A stretch of DNA of 64,000 bases from Gracilaria domingensis (lineage: Eukaryota; Rhodophyta; Florideophyceae; Gracilariales; Gracilariaceae). Positions 33,001 to 42,014 of this stretch are shown here, one piece after another. Made by a program: the position numbers and the translations under genes. The DNA lies in assembly GCA_022539475.1 (NCBI GenBank), contig VCMS01000093.1, forward strand, positions 107,879 to 171,878. The letters are read 5' to 3'. Each line of letters starts with the position of its first letter. The stretch's first letter is position 1. Below the pieces are notes generated by a model. That model was not told the origin of the DNA, made no database searches, and was given only the letters and a program-made list of their open reading frames with translations.

Positions 33001-33378
33001 AGGATTCGCGGCGTTAGTGACAATATTTCCTCGCAGAAGTGGACGGTCGTGCAGCATGAGGTCTTCAATTTTGTGCAGTGATTCGCTGAAAGTTAAGACG
33101 TTGGCAACAAGAGCAAATCCGTCGGGAATGGGTATTTTGGAGTCATCGTCGGGAGCGAAAGGAGTTTCATGCAAGTGCATATCAGCGTTTGGAACAGTCT
33201 CTGTGTCCTCGTATCTGGAGATCAAATGTCTTCTGCGCGTGGTGGCCGGCCATGTCCACTCGCCCTCGTCGGAAGACTCTTCAGAGCTGGAGTCATCAAT
33301 GTACGGAAGACGAATAACAACAGCCAGCGTCTGGTTGGGAAGACTGACTAGGTCGAAGAGCTCGATGTTAGGTAGCAT
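30022..33378 (-). CDS. UBE2O: UBE2O/PHO2-like hybrid E2/E3 ubiquitin-conjugating enzyme
   Basis: Single exon of 1,118 codons, ATG at 33378. The first 650 residues contain repeated small beta-rich modules with conserved Gly-Asp and Val-x-Trp-x-Asp-Gly patterns, like the CR1-CR3 and SH3-like repeats of UBE2O. An acidic, Ser-rich region and a predicted helical region follow. The UBC fold is at about 880-1010, with His-Pro-Pro-x-Val and Asn-Pro-Asn-Leu-Tyr before the catalytic Cys954 (codon 30517-30519) in Gly-Lys-Val-Cys-Leu-Ser-Ile-Leu-Gly-Thr-Trp. That motif is typical of the large E2s UBE2O, BIRC6 and plant PHO2/UBC24. Expected to ubiquitinate substrates directly in cytosol or nucleus; in plants PHO2 acts in phosphate homeostasis, but that role cannot be read from this sequence. 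Confidence 0.92.
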   Translation of the reverse strand: MLPNIELFDLVSLPNQTLAVVIRLPYIDDSSSEESSDEGEWTWPATTRRRHLISRYEDTETVPNADMHLHETPFAPDDDSKIPIPDGFALVANVLTFSESLHKIEDLMLHDRPLLRGNIVTNAANPSQSAVVIDVHRKLTVRRVSSISRTSSRKSATENHFEVDQSQIGFFFGLAPGDTVVRGHYVGVVTNISADVYVRLSDGSLAFLPSHDERYPIINTDVRMGTLHKDEPMNEGFHYPGQTVTASSDTWTQSAVWVRGSYTGIDVATVTNVRMRQVEVHWIAQSNSAGETWEKDATYVELVDFSDVTPLESFRESCWVVGDRGFLVGPSKSTWKKGGLYHATVPFENEAPRIMHSDVDESMRNESQFDEESDEWIEEDDDDRQSTFSDSSHTPQGRFFKAQRRARRAESQAEYVETSEDMIPPEVVRPEDVVQIIGTKTFVTLRWQDGTTEVNVPAVNLRTNDFEDGNDFRPGEIVGRKEDQSMHGIQQSGKDSRRGVIVRVNHLEKTAIVKWEKSDTVQGHIWDTPEEEISVYELVNDDYDYQIGDTALHLESKSPDVLMDWVGIILDHQRGEATVKWVSGAVTKAKCSELVRLDTDIGDEDGTASESAYSGNDDDSDAVRYFGAESGFASPELMLNWGSDTDSDTYDFGTSDVDYGSYVVRSRLEGLFAPNIFCTRLTEENMTKSIQFAVEFAVEAMEDRKRFQGSEGASLSRTEVALVAGILVTRAVSELLARSITEANESQESDERESKDLKEDRSKFSAALVTSFECLISGFASQEQGHEQNRTRENGTAAPSSSAMEVDVRESKVSKDLPVRQNEMPVNVLENSSYNTEPKESLPKFCVLEELYDFFYDPNAPGSTRNHRFLSVISKEWRRLRTSLPDGIIVRACERHDNILRVAIIGSEGTPYADIMFFFDVLLDERYPVHPPRVWFRSHGRRLNPNLYEDGKVCLSILGTWDGDDVESWDPRTSNLLRVLLSLQAFVFVEEPYYNEAGFGNQRGTSFGQNNSTGYNENVFLLCVKHIISSLQKSQNPADCYEMAVQHYKAAGSKVLARCRALINGDVARATLSTSKSMLESQKPYTSAGFKKSLQPLVQQLEKAIYPLLSDTPTPTDR

Positions 33379-33954
33379 GATAAGACGGCAGTTATGGTAC
33401 GGATGTAGGGGAAGCAGAGAAGAACGAAAAGCTCTAACTTTGTGTAATATCCATATACCTTCGTCAAGTCAAAGAAGAACTCCGGGCCCTTCAACGTCTT
33501 TGACTTGCTTGGCAGCCAACTATCAATGACGCTATCGTGGCATCACAAGAGAGCGGCTCCTGGACGTGGACTCCACGGAAAACGTGCACACGTCGGCCGT
33601 CTGTGATCCGCCACATTGTGGCACAATGCACACGTGCTGAATACAAATTTGTACCCTTTGTTTGCGCCTCACCTGGGTTGCATCGTGAACCATGCCCGAT
33701 TCAGAGTCTCTGCCGTCCTATCGACCACCCTTGATGTTGAACCAACGCTTGTCCGCCGGCTGCAATACGAATCTGAGAATCCTCCCTTTATCTGCTTTGC
33801 AATAATCTACTCGCACGACTTTAACTGAGCTACCTTCCAACGCAGTGGTTTTCGGGTTCTTCTCCACACAAAGCTTGTGCCGCATGAGATATCCGCATCC
33901 GGTAATCTTCCGCTCTCGAATGCCGCATCAATAATTGGGATCCCCACCTTAGTA
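33379..33954. other. divergent promoter region
   Basis: 576 bp between the start of the UBE2O-like gene (minus) and the start of the small membrane protein (plus). The plus-strand frame of the downstream gene is open upstream to a GTG at 33877 but has no other ATG. Nothing else is recognised. Confidence 0.5.
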
Positions 33955-34593
33955 ATGGTCCTATTATCCTTCATTGTCTCCCTATCCTACGCAGTCTTCT
34001 ACGTTCTCAACACTCTCTACTATTTAGCGTTACTGTTGTTGGTTCCAGTGACGTTTTTATGGATCATCGGAAAGTTCAGCGAGAAGCGATTAGAGCGAGA
34101 GACTCCTCGTCAACGAATTCCACAACGATCCTCAGAACCGGCACCCTCCCCGAACTCCGTACAGGTGTTACCCCGTCGCCTTTCTTTCTCCGCTGCCCTA
34201 GCGCCCACTCCAACAGCGTCAAAACCGCGTCGTGTAACGTTTTCGCTCACGCCAGAGCAACAGCGAAACGAATACTTCAAAACTGCGGTGAACAGGCGCG
34301 CCAGCCGTCCAAGCAGCGCCACTTTCGTTGAAGCCGATCCCACCGCCGATGTACCGCTATTAGAGCTTTTTCCGTCTCCGTACAAGCAGCGGTTTGAAGT
34401 TGAGCAATCACCGCAACGGCGAATACAAACACCAAAACAAGACAGTTACACCGAAAGAGAGCGCCCGCTAAGGCGAGTAGTGCCACGAGACAGGGCGCAA
34501 CAGATATGGAATAGTGCTGCAACTATGCCATTGCAAGTTCCAAGACCTGTGCGACGAAGTAGTGTGCCAGTGTATGCAGACGACATGCGTTGA
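33955..34593 (+). CDS. unrecognised small membrane protein with basic, Ser/Pro-rich tail
   Basis: First in-frame ATG at 33955 gives 212 residues; upstream the frame is open to a GTG at 33877 with no better start. The first 40 residues form one long or two short hydrophobic segments rich in Leu, Val and Tyr. The remaining 170 residues are a basic, Pro/Ser/Gln/Arg-rich low-complexity tail, probably cytosolic. No family recognised. It is divergent from the UBE2O-like gene and converges on the TLC gene, ending 93 bp from that gene's stop. Confidence 0.6.
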   Translation: MVLLSFIVSLSYAVFYVLNTLYYLALLLLVPVTFLWIIGKFSEKRLERETPRQRIPQRSSEPAPSPNSVQVLPRRLSFSAALAPTPTASKPRRVTFSLTPEQQRNEYFKTAVNRRASRPSSATFVEADPTADVPLLELFPSPYKQRFEVEQSPQRRIQTPKQDSYTERERPLRRVVPRDRAQQIWNSAATMPLQVPRPVRRSSVPVYADDMR

Positions 34594-34686
34594 ACGGAAT
34601 TGGTTTATTGGCCACCCTCCTAATTTAACTCATCGGCTTGTGGTTACTGTTATATATATGGTACATGTTAGATGCGCCGGTACGGT

Positions 34687-35628
34687 TTATTCGCTCTTCG
34701 TTGCAACTTGAGAACTAGTTGATTCCGTTTGTACAGAGTCGATGGCTTCTGAGTGTGCATCGGTGTCGGGCGCGGTTGTCGAAGGCGATGTTGTTTGTTC
34801 ACCAGAGTCACTGTCATGTGACTGACTGCGTCTGGTTCGTTTCCCTCTGCCCGTAAGCATCATGTACATTTTCCTGAGCCATGTCATGTTAAGGATGAAG
34901 CCCGCGACGATGCATGAAGCGGAAAAAGCGACGATGGTATTCGGAACTCGGCTTGGTATGTACTTGATTGTAAGCATATGATAGCATGTCCCGATAGAAT
35001 ATATAAACAGACGAGTGACAATGAAAATCAGCCCGAACAAGGCTTGTATGACGCGAAAGTATTTGGTAGAGCCTTTGCCCGCCTTAATCAGGAACCACCT
35101 TGCATTCAGAAACGGTGTGCTTGCCTCGCCAATGATGAGCCAGGCAAATGCGAACGGATGCAAACCGTAATAGCCTGCTGATATGGCGCACGCAAGAAAT
35201 GCTACGTGATGCATGACGATATCCAGTTTGCCAAGCTGTGGGTACTTGGCAATGATATGCAGCAAGTCAGTGAGCAGATAGCCGGCCAAAACCAAGTTGG
35301 TCCAGATGACGCGTCCGCTCTCCACCGCAAAGGCGGCATGAGCTTGCGGGATGATTTCAGTTTCCAGCGGATGAATCATTTTGATGGAAACCGGAGCGTA
35401 CATGAGACGCGCCAAATGTTCAAAGCCGCGCTTTGTAACGTATAAAGCGTGGATTGTTGACAGCAAATAGGACGGTGCCTGAGAGGCTAGGACTGAACGC
35501 GCTTTAGACTCGGGGATGAAACGGTGTACGGAAGGGAAAGAGAGCAGGTAGTTGACGACGCGACACGATTGCATGTAAATTAGTTGCCAGACAATGGTCA
35601 TGAGCATCAACGAAATAGGGGTCATCAT
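34687..35628 (-). CDS. TLC-domain protein (TLCD4/TMEM56-like)
   Basis: The first ATG pair is at 35628/35625; the frame extends to a GTG at 35694, which I do not use. 313 residues with about six hydrophobic segments. The TLC core has Gly-Tyr-Leu-Leu-Thr-Asp-Leu-Leu, then Met-His-His-Val-Ala-Phe, then Gly-Glu-Ala-Ser-Thr-Pro-Phe-Leu-Asn, which are the signature blocks of the TRAM-LAG1-CLN8 family in the TLCD4 branch. These are polytopic membrane proteins linked to lipid handling. They are not ceramide synthases, as the Lag1 motif with extra His-Asp residues is absent. The C-terminal 60 residues are a Ser/Thr/Asp/Glu-rich tail. Divergent from the ICMT gene. Confidence 0.88.
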   Translation of the reverse strand: MMTPISLMLMTIVWQLIYMQSCRVVNYLLSFPSVHRFIPESKARSVLASQAPSYLLSTIHALYVTKRGFEHLARLMYAPVSIKMIHPLETEIIPQAHAAFAVESGRVIWTNLVLAGYLLTDLLHIIAKYPQLGKLDIVMHHVAFLACAISAGYYGLHPFAFAWLIIGEASTPFLNARWFLIKAGKGSTKYFRVIQALFGLIFIVTRLFIYSIGTCYHMLTIKYIPSRVPNTIVAFSASCIVAGFILNMTWLRKMYMMLTGRGKRTRRSQSHDSDSGEQTTSPSTTAPDTDAHSEAIDSVQTESTSSQVATKSE

Positions 35629-36023
35629 GGTGGCGCGACGGCGAATGCACGCAGGAGCGGAGGGCGGAGCAATGTGGGAGCGCGGAGCAGGCACGGCAAC
35701 TGAGGGCGGCTCTGACGGGGGCGACTACGCAACGGCGCCAAAGGCGGTGGCTCGCATTCCCGTCTGGAGCGGCGGAGCGACAGAGGCGCGCGGCGCGGTG
35801 ACGCTTCGATGCTCGGTGCGGTGCGGCGCGCCAGCGCGGCTGCCACAGAAGCGCCAGAAGCGCGGCGTGACGCTTGCATCTACGGGAGCCGCGCCACGTG
35901 TGCCACCGAGCTGCGCACACGTTGACGGATCAAACCTCGCGAATGTGCCGCTGGCCGGCAACAAGAGCGCGTCTTCCTCCAGATGCGGCTGCGGAACATC
36001 CGGCGAGTCGCGCCAATTCCACC
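35629..36023. promoter_or_regulatory. bidirectional promoter between TLC and ICMT genes
   Basis: 395 bp separate the two divergent start codons. The interval is G+C-rich compared with the coding flanks, with many GCGGCG-type words and no TATA-like box that I can place. Large open frames read across it on both strands (for example 35594-36541) are composition artefacts. Confidence 0.5.
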
Positions 36024-36593
36024 ATGGACGCAATTGCAATCTTCTCGACTTCGCTGCTGTTCTATCATCTTTCCGAGCTCTTTCTGGTCTACGCCTACAC
36101 GCCCGAGGAGCTTTCGCCGTCCTCGGCGCTGCTATCCGTGCCGTACCTCCTTGCCATGGCGCTTGGCGTTCTAGAGTACAAGCTTACCCTCAGCTTCTTT
36201 CCCGTCATCAAGGCGTATCTCCTACGAGTGCTGCAACTGCCCGCAGTCATCTTGCTCGTCATCGGCGAGTCGCTGCGCAAGGCTGCCTGGTTGACTGCCA
36301 AGCCGTCCTTCACTCACCTTATAAAGGAAACGCGTCGCCCATCGCACAAGCTTGTTACGCACGGTGTCTATGCCTTATGCCGGCATCCGGGTTATCTTGG
36401 ATGGTTTCTATGGGCCGTTGGCACTCAAATTTTGCTTGCCAATCTTGTGTGTACTCCGGTCTTTGCCGTCATTGCGTGGAAGTTTTTCCGAGAGCGTATA
36501 CCCATAGAAGAGTATTACCTGCGACGTATGTTTGGCAGTAGTTATGACCAATACAGGAACAAGACCCCCACTTTTTTCCCGGGCGTGCCATGA
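36024..36593 (+). CDS. ICMT: protein-S-isoprenylcysteine O-methyltransferase
   Basis: ATG at 36024 in an ACCATGG context, 189 residues; the upstream open frame begins with TTG and is not used. There are three to four membrane segments. The catalytic C-terminal part carries Ser-His-Lys-Leu-Val-Thr-His-Gly-Val-Tyr, Cys-Arg-His-Pro-Gly-Tyr-Leu-Gly-Trp, Gly-Thr-Gln-Ile-Leu-Leu, and Arg-Ile-x3-Glu-Glu-Tyr-Tyr-Leu-Arg-Arg-Met-Phe-Gly-x2-Tyr-x2-Tyr. This is the full ICMT/STE14 signature for SAM and prenyl-Cys binding. The enzyme methylates the C-terminal prenylcysteine of CaaX proteins such as Ras-like GTPases in the ER membrane. Confidence 0.95.
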   Translation: MDAIAIFSTSLLFYHLSELFLVYAYTPEELSPSSALLSVPYLLAMALGVLEYKLTLSFFPVIKAYLLRVLQLPAVILLVIGESLRKAAWLTAKPSFTHLIKETRRPSHKLVTHGVYALCRHPGYLGWFLWAVGTQILLANLVCTPVFAVIAWKFFRERIPIEEYYLRRMFGSSYDQYRNKTPTFFPGVP

Positions 36594-37080
36594 ACTCTGT
36601 CTTCTTTTTTCGTTTGGCTGAACGGTTGAGTGAACAACCAATCGTTATAGCGTTGGAGGCATAGACAGCCGTGCAACACAAAACTTGTAGATTGCCGAGA
36701 ACAACGCACAGATAACCGACATAACATGTGTGATAAACCTCAATCAACCACTTCCTTGGCGCAACCGGATACTTTTGCCTCCTGCTACAGATGCACATTT
36801 CGTTTCTTGAACAATTCAACATTTTCTTCGTAAACGTTCAGCATCTTGCATAACAAATTGCGTGAAACATCTCAAACACAAATGTAGCATACCGCTAGCG
36901 TACGGCACAAGGCCCGTCCGATCTAAAGTCTCTTTAAACAGTATGGTTCATGCTGACTTCTCTTTCATTCGCGAGCCCAGAGTATCAAGACTTCCTCGTG
37001 TATATTGCTGCGAAGTGTCGCTTGCCCGAAATGGATGCAGCAGCAGCTAAGAACTGGTAAAGGGGGGGGGGCGGTAACTT
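36594..37080. other. intergenic, left flank of the Harbinger element
   Basis: About 490 bp after ICMT with no supported gene. A run of ten G followed by C and GG lies near 37062-37074, just before the target-site duplication TCA of the Harbinger element. Confidence 0.5.
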
Positions 37081-37083
37081 TCA

Positions 37084-37133
37084 GGCCTGTTCTTAACAAA
37101 GCGTTTTTTTGCGTGAACGTGAACGTGAACGCT
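37084..37133 (+). repeat. left TIR and subterminal repeats of Harbinger element
   Basis: The 20-bp TIR is followed by a T-run and three tandem GTGAAC-type words (GTGAACGTGAACGTGAACG). These may be transposase or accessory-protein binding sites, because matching words in opposite orientation sit inside the right TIR. Confidence 0.85.
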
Positions 37134-37423
37134 ACGTGGCAAGGGCTGATTGGTTTGCCTTTAAAAGCCCAGAACGTTTCTTAAATCCCCCTTTCCAAGC
37201 ACAACCCTGTAACAAAAAGTGCTAAAATGTTGCTTGAGAGGACCGTGGGTCTCTAGAACACCATAAGCATTTAGGGTGCATAATACAGATTTGCTCATTG
37301 CTGTTGGCTACGAATATTACGGCGGCTCCGACGCTGCGCACTTGACGTTCCCTCTGGAGAGTATACAGAACTGCATCCTGGGTGCCTTGGTACGCAAATC
37401 TTGCCGCCCTCCAAGCCCTCACC

Positions 37424-39193
37424 ATGGCGCAGCAAAACGCTCCGCCCAATTTTCACCCTTCCCCTCTTTCTGCATCCGTAGACCCGCCACAACCCTCTTG
37501 CTCTACAATGCGACTAGCAAGTACAAACACAGCGCGTGAACTTTACCCTATGCTTGTCTCACAAAACCCGTCAAATACAAGCATTGCGTCCAACCCAACA
37601 ACTAATTTCTCCAGATCAAGAAATGCGAACGCGATGAAAGATGCGCTTAAGCCGCGTATTTCAAAGCCAAGCTGGCTGAAAGACAACTCCCGAACCACAG
37701 CAGTTGTTTCGTCAACAGTTTCAGGTCAAACGCTTTGCCTCCGTCGAAGTCCTCGAAAGCACCAGTCTATCCCGCGCATTTCGCCAATCAGCCAAGCTGA
37801 CACCGCTGTGGAACAAAGATCAACCAGCTCTAATTTGAATTCTAAACCTCCTTCTTTTCCACCAAACCAAGAAGAAGCTAACGAAAGCCATTCCTTTCTT
37901 GCTCATTACCGATTTGACGACGAAGGCAGAGTTACGCGCCTTTTTTCATTTTTACAGCAGCTTAAAGTTAAGGAACTCCAGCATGTGAGTAGGCCATGGA
38001 AGCTCAAGATTCTTAATCGTTCGAGAAGTCAACTAATCGCACGAATTTTGCTCCATATCGTTATGGAAAACAGCAAAGGAACTACACTCTCTCAGCTACT
38101 TGCGAATAACACAATGTTGGAGGATTTTTCACGGTGGGAGCAAGAGGCATCTAGTCAGTTGTTTACTTGGGAGATATTGCCGGAAGTAGGGAGTCTGGTA
38201 GAGCAGCTTAATGCAGCGGATCGCAATGCGGTTATTGGCGCAATGAAGAAAGCGAGCAAAGAAGGAAAAGAAGATGATGATAAGGAGACAGCTTCCAATT
38301 TTACATTGGATGAGTTTGCAAGATTGATAGTGCTGCTTCGTGACGACGAGCGATGTAAGTTTTTATTATTGAAATCGGGGGAGGACTTGAGAAGGAAGGA
38401 GCAGGACGTGCATGTTACGAGAGAGTCGTTTTGGACAGGAATTGCGCTACGGTTCAATGATGCTAATGTACAGTCGAAGTGGGACTTTGGAGGCGTATTG
38501 GATGACGTTGATTCGGGAAAGTCGGCTCTTTGCAAACGCGGAGCTGCGCAGCTGAAGGAGGTTTTCTACGCGGCGAAGAAGCACTTTACAGAGGTTTACA
38601 ACCGATGGTCTGCATCGGGGCAGAATGACCCAAAGCGGATTTGTAACTTTCTAAGCTATATCGCATCTGGGCAGTACAGTATGAAGTCTAAGCGCACTTT
38701 GGTTTTATTTTCGGTTTGCAGAGTGGGGACACCGGATGAAGATACAAATTTATTGAAAGCTATGTCCAAGCTAATAGGGGAGGAGAATGGAGGTTTGGAT
38801 GAAGGCCTTGGCTCGTATGATGGAGACTATTCTAGAGATAAGAAGCCTTCGGTGCGGAAAAGAAAGAGCGGAGATATGACTGAAAGCATGGAAAACGTGT
38901 CTAAACAAATTGATGCCTTCCAGAGCATAATGAAAGAACAGCTTGACATTCAGAGATCCAACAGTGTTCGATCATACAAGGACACGGACGAGGAGGGCGT
39001 TTTTGAAGCAAAGCAGGAGAATGAATTGGTGGAACAGATCTTGGACAGTGCCGACCGGTACGAGCGGGCAATGAAGTCAAACGATGAGGAAATAGGAGAA
39101 CTTGCGCGAACGACATTGGCGCGGAACAAGAGACGTTTACAACGTTATCAAGAGAGGTACGGACGCATTAAGGACAAGGATGATAATAACTGA
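37424..39193 (+). CDS. Harbinger accessory protein, SGQND-type (Myb/SANT-associated) domain
   Basis: ATG at 37424 (ACCATGG context) gives 589 residues; the frame is open to a GTG at 37382. The N-terminal 160 residues are low-complexity Ser/Pro/Arg-rich and probably disordered. At about residues 330-440 there is a Trp-containing helical region: Ser-Phe-Trp-x2-Ile-Ala-x-Arg-Phe-Asn, Cys-Lys-Arg-x3-Gln-Leu-Lys, then Tyr-x-Arg-Trp-x2-Ser-Gly-Gln-Asn-Asp. This pattern resembles trihelix/Myb-like proteins found with plant and protist DNA transposons. The C-terminal part is highly charged and coiled-coil-like. Because it lies within the element's TIRs, I infer it is the second Harbinger protein, which in known elements binds DNA and aids nuclear import of the transposase. 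Confidence 0.65.
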   Translation: MAQQNAPPNFHPSPLSASVDPPQPSCSTMRLASTNTARELYPMLVSQNPSNTSIASNPTTNFSRSRNANAMKDALKPRISKPSWLKDNSRTTAVVSSTVSGQTLCLRRSPRKHQSIPRISPISQADTAVEQRSTSSNLNSKPPSFPPNQEEANESHSFLAHYRFDDEGRVTRLFSFLQQLKVKELQHVSRPWKLKILNRSRSQLIARILLHIVMENSKGTTLSQLLANNTMLEDFSRWEQEASSQLFTWEILPEVGSLVEQLNAADRNAVIGAMKKASKEGKEDDDKETASNFTLDEFARLIVLLRDDERCKFLLLKSGEDLRRKEQDVHVTRESFWTGIALRFNDANVQSKWDFGGVLDDVDSGKSALCKRGAAQLKEVFYAAKKHFTEVYNRWSASGQNDPKRICNFLSYIASGQYSMKSKRTLVLFSVCRVGTPDEDTNLLKAMSKLIGEENGGLDEGLGSYDGDYSRDKKPSVRKRKSGDMTESMENVSKQIDAFQSIMKEQLDIQRSNSVRSYKDTDEEGVFEAKQENELVEQILDSADRYERAMKSNDEEIGELARTTLARNKRRLQRYQERYGRIKDKDDNN

Positions 39194-39520
39194 CAGTCTC
39201 CATTTGCACCATATCTCTCTTGCTTTGTTTTAGGTTTATAGCTTCTGTCGTCTTTATTAATTTCTTACATGTGATCGTGGTGACTGTTTGAAGCTCAACA
39301 AAATGTCACCGGGTGGGGGAGGGTACGGTCACAGTCTTCTGTCTTCTTTACGCCTACAATTGCACTCTTAAATGCCTCTCTTTGAAAACTACTCGCATCC
39401 TCCACGAGACTCTCCAACTTATTCGTTCATTCTCTTCGTTCATCGCGCGAAATACTCCCTTCAGTCCCCATCCAGTCTTTCACGTACATTTCAGCTACTC
39501 TGTTCCTTTCCATATGCGTA

Positions 39521-39822
39521 GTTGAACTGTACGCGAAATGAATCGCCTCGAACTTCAGATCCGTCAGCTGTGCGGAACTGGAGTTCGATGCGATTCATTT
39601 CTCGTGCAGTCCAACTAACTGAAGTATCACGGAAGCAGGTGATACTTCAGAGCACTTGAAACTTCGGAAAAGAGCCGAGATTTCAGGCTCTTAAGTAGTG
39701 GGGAACGACAGTACTCGAAGAAGGGTGGAAACGTTCACAAGCAAGGTTCATGATTTAATAACGAGCATCTTGATGGGCGCATCAAGATAGTCAATGTTTA
39801 GGTCATGAATCTCGCTTGTGAA
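39521..39822. repeat. cluster of four hairpins between convergent Harbinger ORFs
   Basis: Four inverted repeats in 300 bp. (1) 39521-39614 has arms of about 43 bases with few mismatches. (2) 39619-39650 is a perfect 12-bp stem CTGAAGTATCAC with an 8-base loop. (3) 39670-39692 has a 7-bp stem. (4) 39734-39822 has outer arms of about 20 bases around an inner 9-bp stem. They lie where the two transcripts converge. They could be 3'-end structures, a nested foldback/MITE, or small-RNA precursors. Confidence 0.75.
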
Positions 39823-40141
39823 TACGCACAGAAAGTGAAGCACGTGTAGGATAATAAAGAAGATGTATTTATTGCCTCCTGTAGTGGACAATCGTTGAGA
39901 GATCAGTGGCGGGAACCAGCCTGGTAGTTAACCGAAGTCCCGACAAGGTCCATGGAAACGACCAGCAAGCTGACCGATCTTTTCCACTAGTATGACGACC
40001 TCCCAGTTCTTGCAGCGTGTTCACACTTTAGTGTCGACGGCAAAGCATCCATTCGAATGTGATGTTGATCAATACTACTAAAGATCACCTGCCCTGTTCC
40101 AACAGCCTTTAAATCATTCCCTACAGCTTTCCTCCGTCCTA

Positions 40142-41419
40142 CTACTCAGCTGAAACATCTCGAACCGGTACTCCTGTAACCTCCGGGCGCCTTAGACCCT
40201 TTGAACGAATTACCTCCACAAGGTCAGCTCTCGTTTTAGATGTCGAATCCCCACCTGCCTCGCCTTCCAAAGGAGCAGTATTCTCCCAATACGAGTGACG
40301 ATCTTTGCACATATCGTACCACGCTCTAACTTCGGCGTTCCTGTCACAAATCTCGTCAGCAGAAATATCGTAGTCTTGACCTGGTTTGCTGTCCAAACAA
40401 AGATTGTGAAGCTTCATGCAAAGAGAAACAACTTCTGCACAAATGCCGACATCAAACTCCAGCTTACTTAGAATCCGCCACCTGGCAACCAACATGCCGA
40501 AAGCTTGTTCCACGTGAATACGAAGCGAAGACAAGAAAAAGTTAAAGCCATCTTCATACCAATACTGTAGTTGCGACAAAGGTATCGCGGTAATGAGGCT
40601 CTCAGTACATATATAAGCCTCGTCTCCTGCTATCCAAAACTGATAGAGCAGATTACCTTCCTTCAGATACTTACCTAATCTGGAGACTGCATGAGCTAGA
40701 GCATCATGAGTTGAGCCTACACATCTGATTGAGACATCTCTGAAACGATAGTCCGAATCCACCATTGCTTGTACCGGTAAGGAGTAGAATCCTTTTCTGC
40801 AGTAGAACGCTGCTGCATGAGGACAATTCGGGCGCCGAATTCGAACAGCTATGCCATCAATGGCGCCGATACAGCCAGACAATGGGCTCCTTCTTGCGCG
40901 CCTCGAATGTTTAAAGCGAAAAGACATTTGTTCCAGTTCTCTAAACGACTTGGGAATCCCCGGCAGAGTTAGAATCCTCATCAAGGCCCTACGGGTCTCG
41001 TGAAATACAGCATAGCGAGTTGATTCTCCAATGGAGAAGCCAATCATCATATCCAAGTAGGTCGCACCAGCCAACATTCGAAGCGTTATTCCAAGTCTTG
41101 TTTGGGATGTTATCACTTCTCGACCAGCTCTGGATCCGATTTCCTTGTTCTTCTGTAGAAACGGGGACACTTTTCCATGCAACATATTGAATGTTTCTTT
41201 CGAAACACGAAAGGCGCGTTTGAAAGCTCTGTCGTTTAAACCAGGAGCAATCGTCTCAAATTTTTGAACACGTTGGATTATCGAAGATCGGCGACGTCGC
41301 GGTTTTGTACACATAAGTGATCGTTCGGCTATTTCGAGAGAATGCTTGTAAAGCTGAAGCACTACTGCCGATTGCATTGCAATGCACATGCTGGCATTCG
41401 ATGATATAATTGCTGACAT
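40142..41419 (-). CDS. PIF/Harbinger transposase (DDE_Tnp_4)
   Basis: ATG at 41419, 425 residues, uninterrupted. An N-terminal basic region (residues 38-52) may bind DNA. The RNase H-fold catalytic domain spans about 180-340, with Gly-Ala-Ile-Asp188-Gly, Ala-Gly-Asp266-Glu-Ala-Tyr and His-Val-Glu304-Gln-Ala-Phe-Gly-x2-Val-Ala-Arg-Trp. These are the three acidic residues and surrounding motifs of the Harbinger/ISL2EU group. All three are present, so the enzyme may be functional. It would cut at the 20-bp TIRs at 37084 and 42034. Confidence 0.95.
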   Translation of the reverse strand: MSAIISSNASMCIAMQSAVVLQLYKHSLEIAERSLMCTKPRRRRSSIIQRVQKFETIAPGLNDRAFKRAFRVSKETFNMLHGKVSPFLQKNKEIGSRAGREVITSQTRLGITLRMLAGATYLDMMIGFSIGESTRYAVFHETRRALMRILTLPGIPKSFRELEQMSFRFKHSRRARRSPLSGCIGAIDGIAVRIRRPNCPHAAAFYCRKGFYSLPVQAMVDSDYRFRDVSIRCVGSTHDALAHAVSRLGKYLKEGNLLYQFWIAGDEAYICTESLITAIPLSQLQYWYEDGFNFFLSSLRIHVEQAFGMLVARWRILSKLEFDVGICAEVVSLCMKLHNLCLDSKPGQDYDISADEICDRNAEVRAWYDMCKDRHSYWENTAPLEGEAGGDSTSKTRADLVEVIRSKGLRRPEVTGVPVRDVSAE

Positions 41420-42014
41420 TGTGTGTCGTGGTGATTGCAGTGTTCGCGATTTGCTGGAATAGGGATGGTGGTACTACATTTGGGAATCAAGTGAGCTGAG
41501 ATCTCTACAGCACGCTAGTTGAGACGAAGGAGTTGATGGACGAATATGAAAAGTAAAAGAAAGAGATGAGGACAAATGGGAGTGGTGTGCAGAGATGGAC
41601 GAAGACGGTGTCAACATCGATGGCGGCGGCGGCGTGCTAAAGCAGACTTTGTAGTGTAAAGGGCGGAATTGGGACGGCATTGTGGCCAATTTGGTGCGTC
41701 TTTGATACGCCTTTCGATCAGGCGACGCAAAAGGTCTTGATCTAAGCGCAGAAGCAGCTGACCGCCACGAAAGGATCGGAGGCGGCTCTTCGCCTCCATC
41801 GACTAGTTGTCGAGCTATTGCTGCCGCTGCGTGCCATACTGCAGCTGCGTGCCATATAGCTAGTGTGCATAATGCGTGGAGAGTACATTCGACCCGATCC
41901 CTGGCGCGGGGCTGGTGCTCAGTACAACTGAGAGACGTGTACTACTTTACAGTCTCTAATATTTTGAAACACTCAAATTATCATCATTCACGGCATTCAC
42001 GGCATTCACGTTCA
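41420..42014. other. 5' region of the Harbinger transposase
   Basis: About 600 bp between the transposase start and the right TIR. Two minus-strand open frames of 62 and 71 codons (41474-41799) could be a leader exon or chance. A 13-bp direct repeat GCTGCGTGCCATA occurs twice near 41825-41860. Confidence 0.4.

Noticed and set aside
35594..36541. 315-codon plus-strand ORF across the TLC/ICMT spacer
   Set aside because: It overlaps ICMT in another frame and reflects GC-rich composition; ICMT motifs lie in the other frame.
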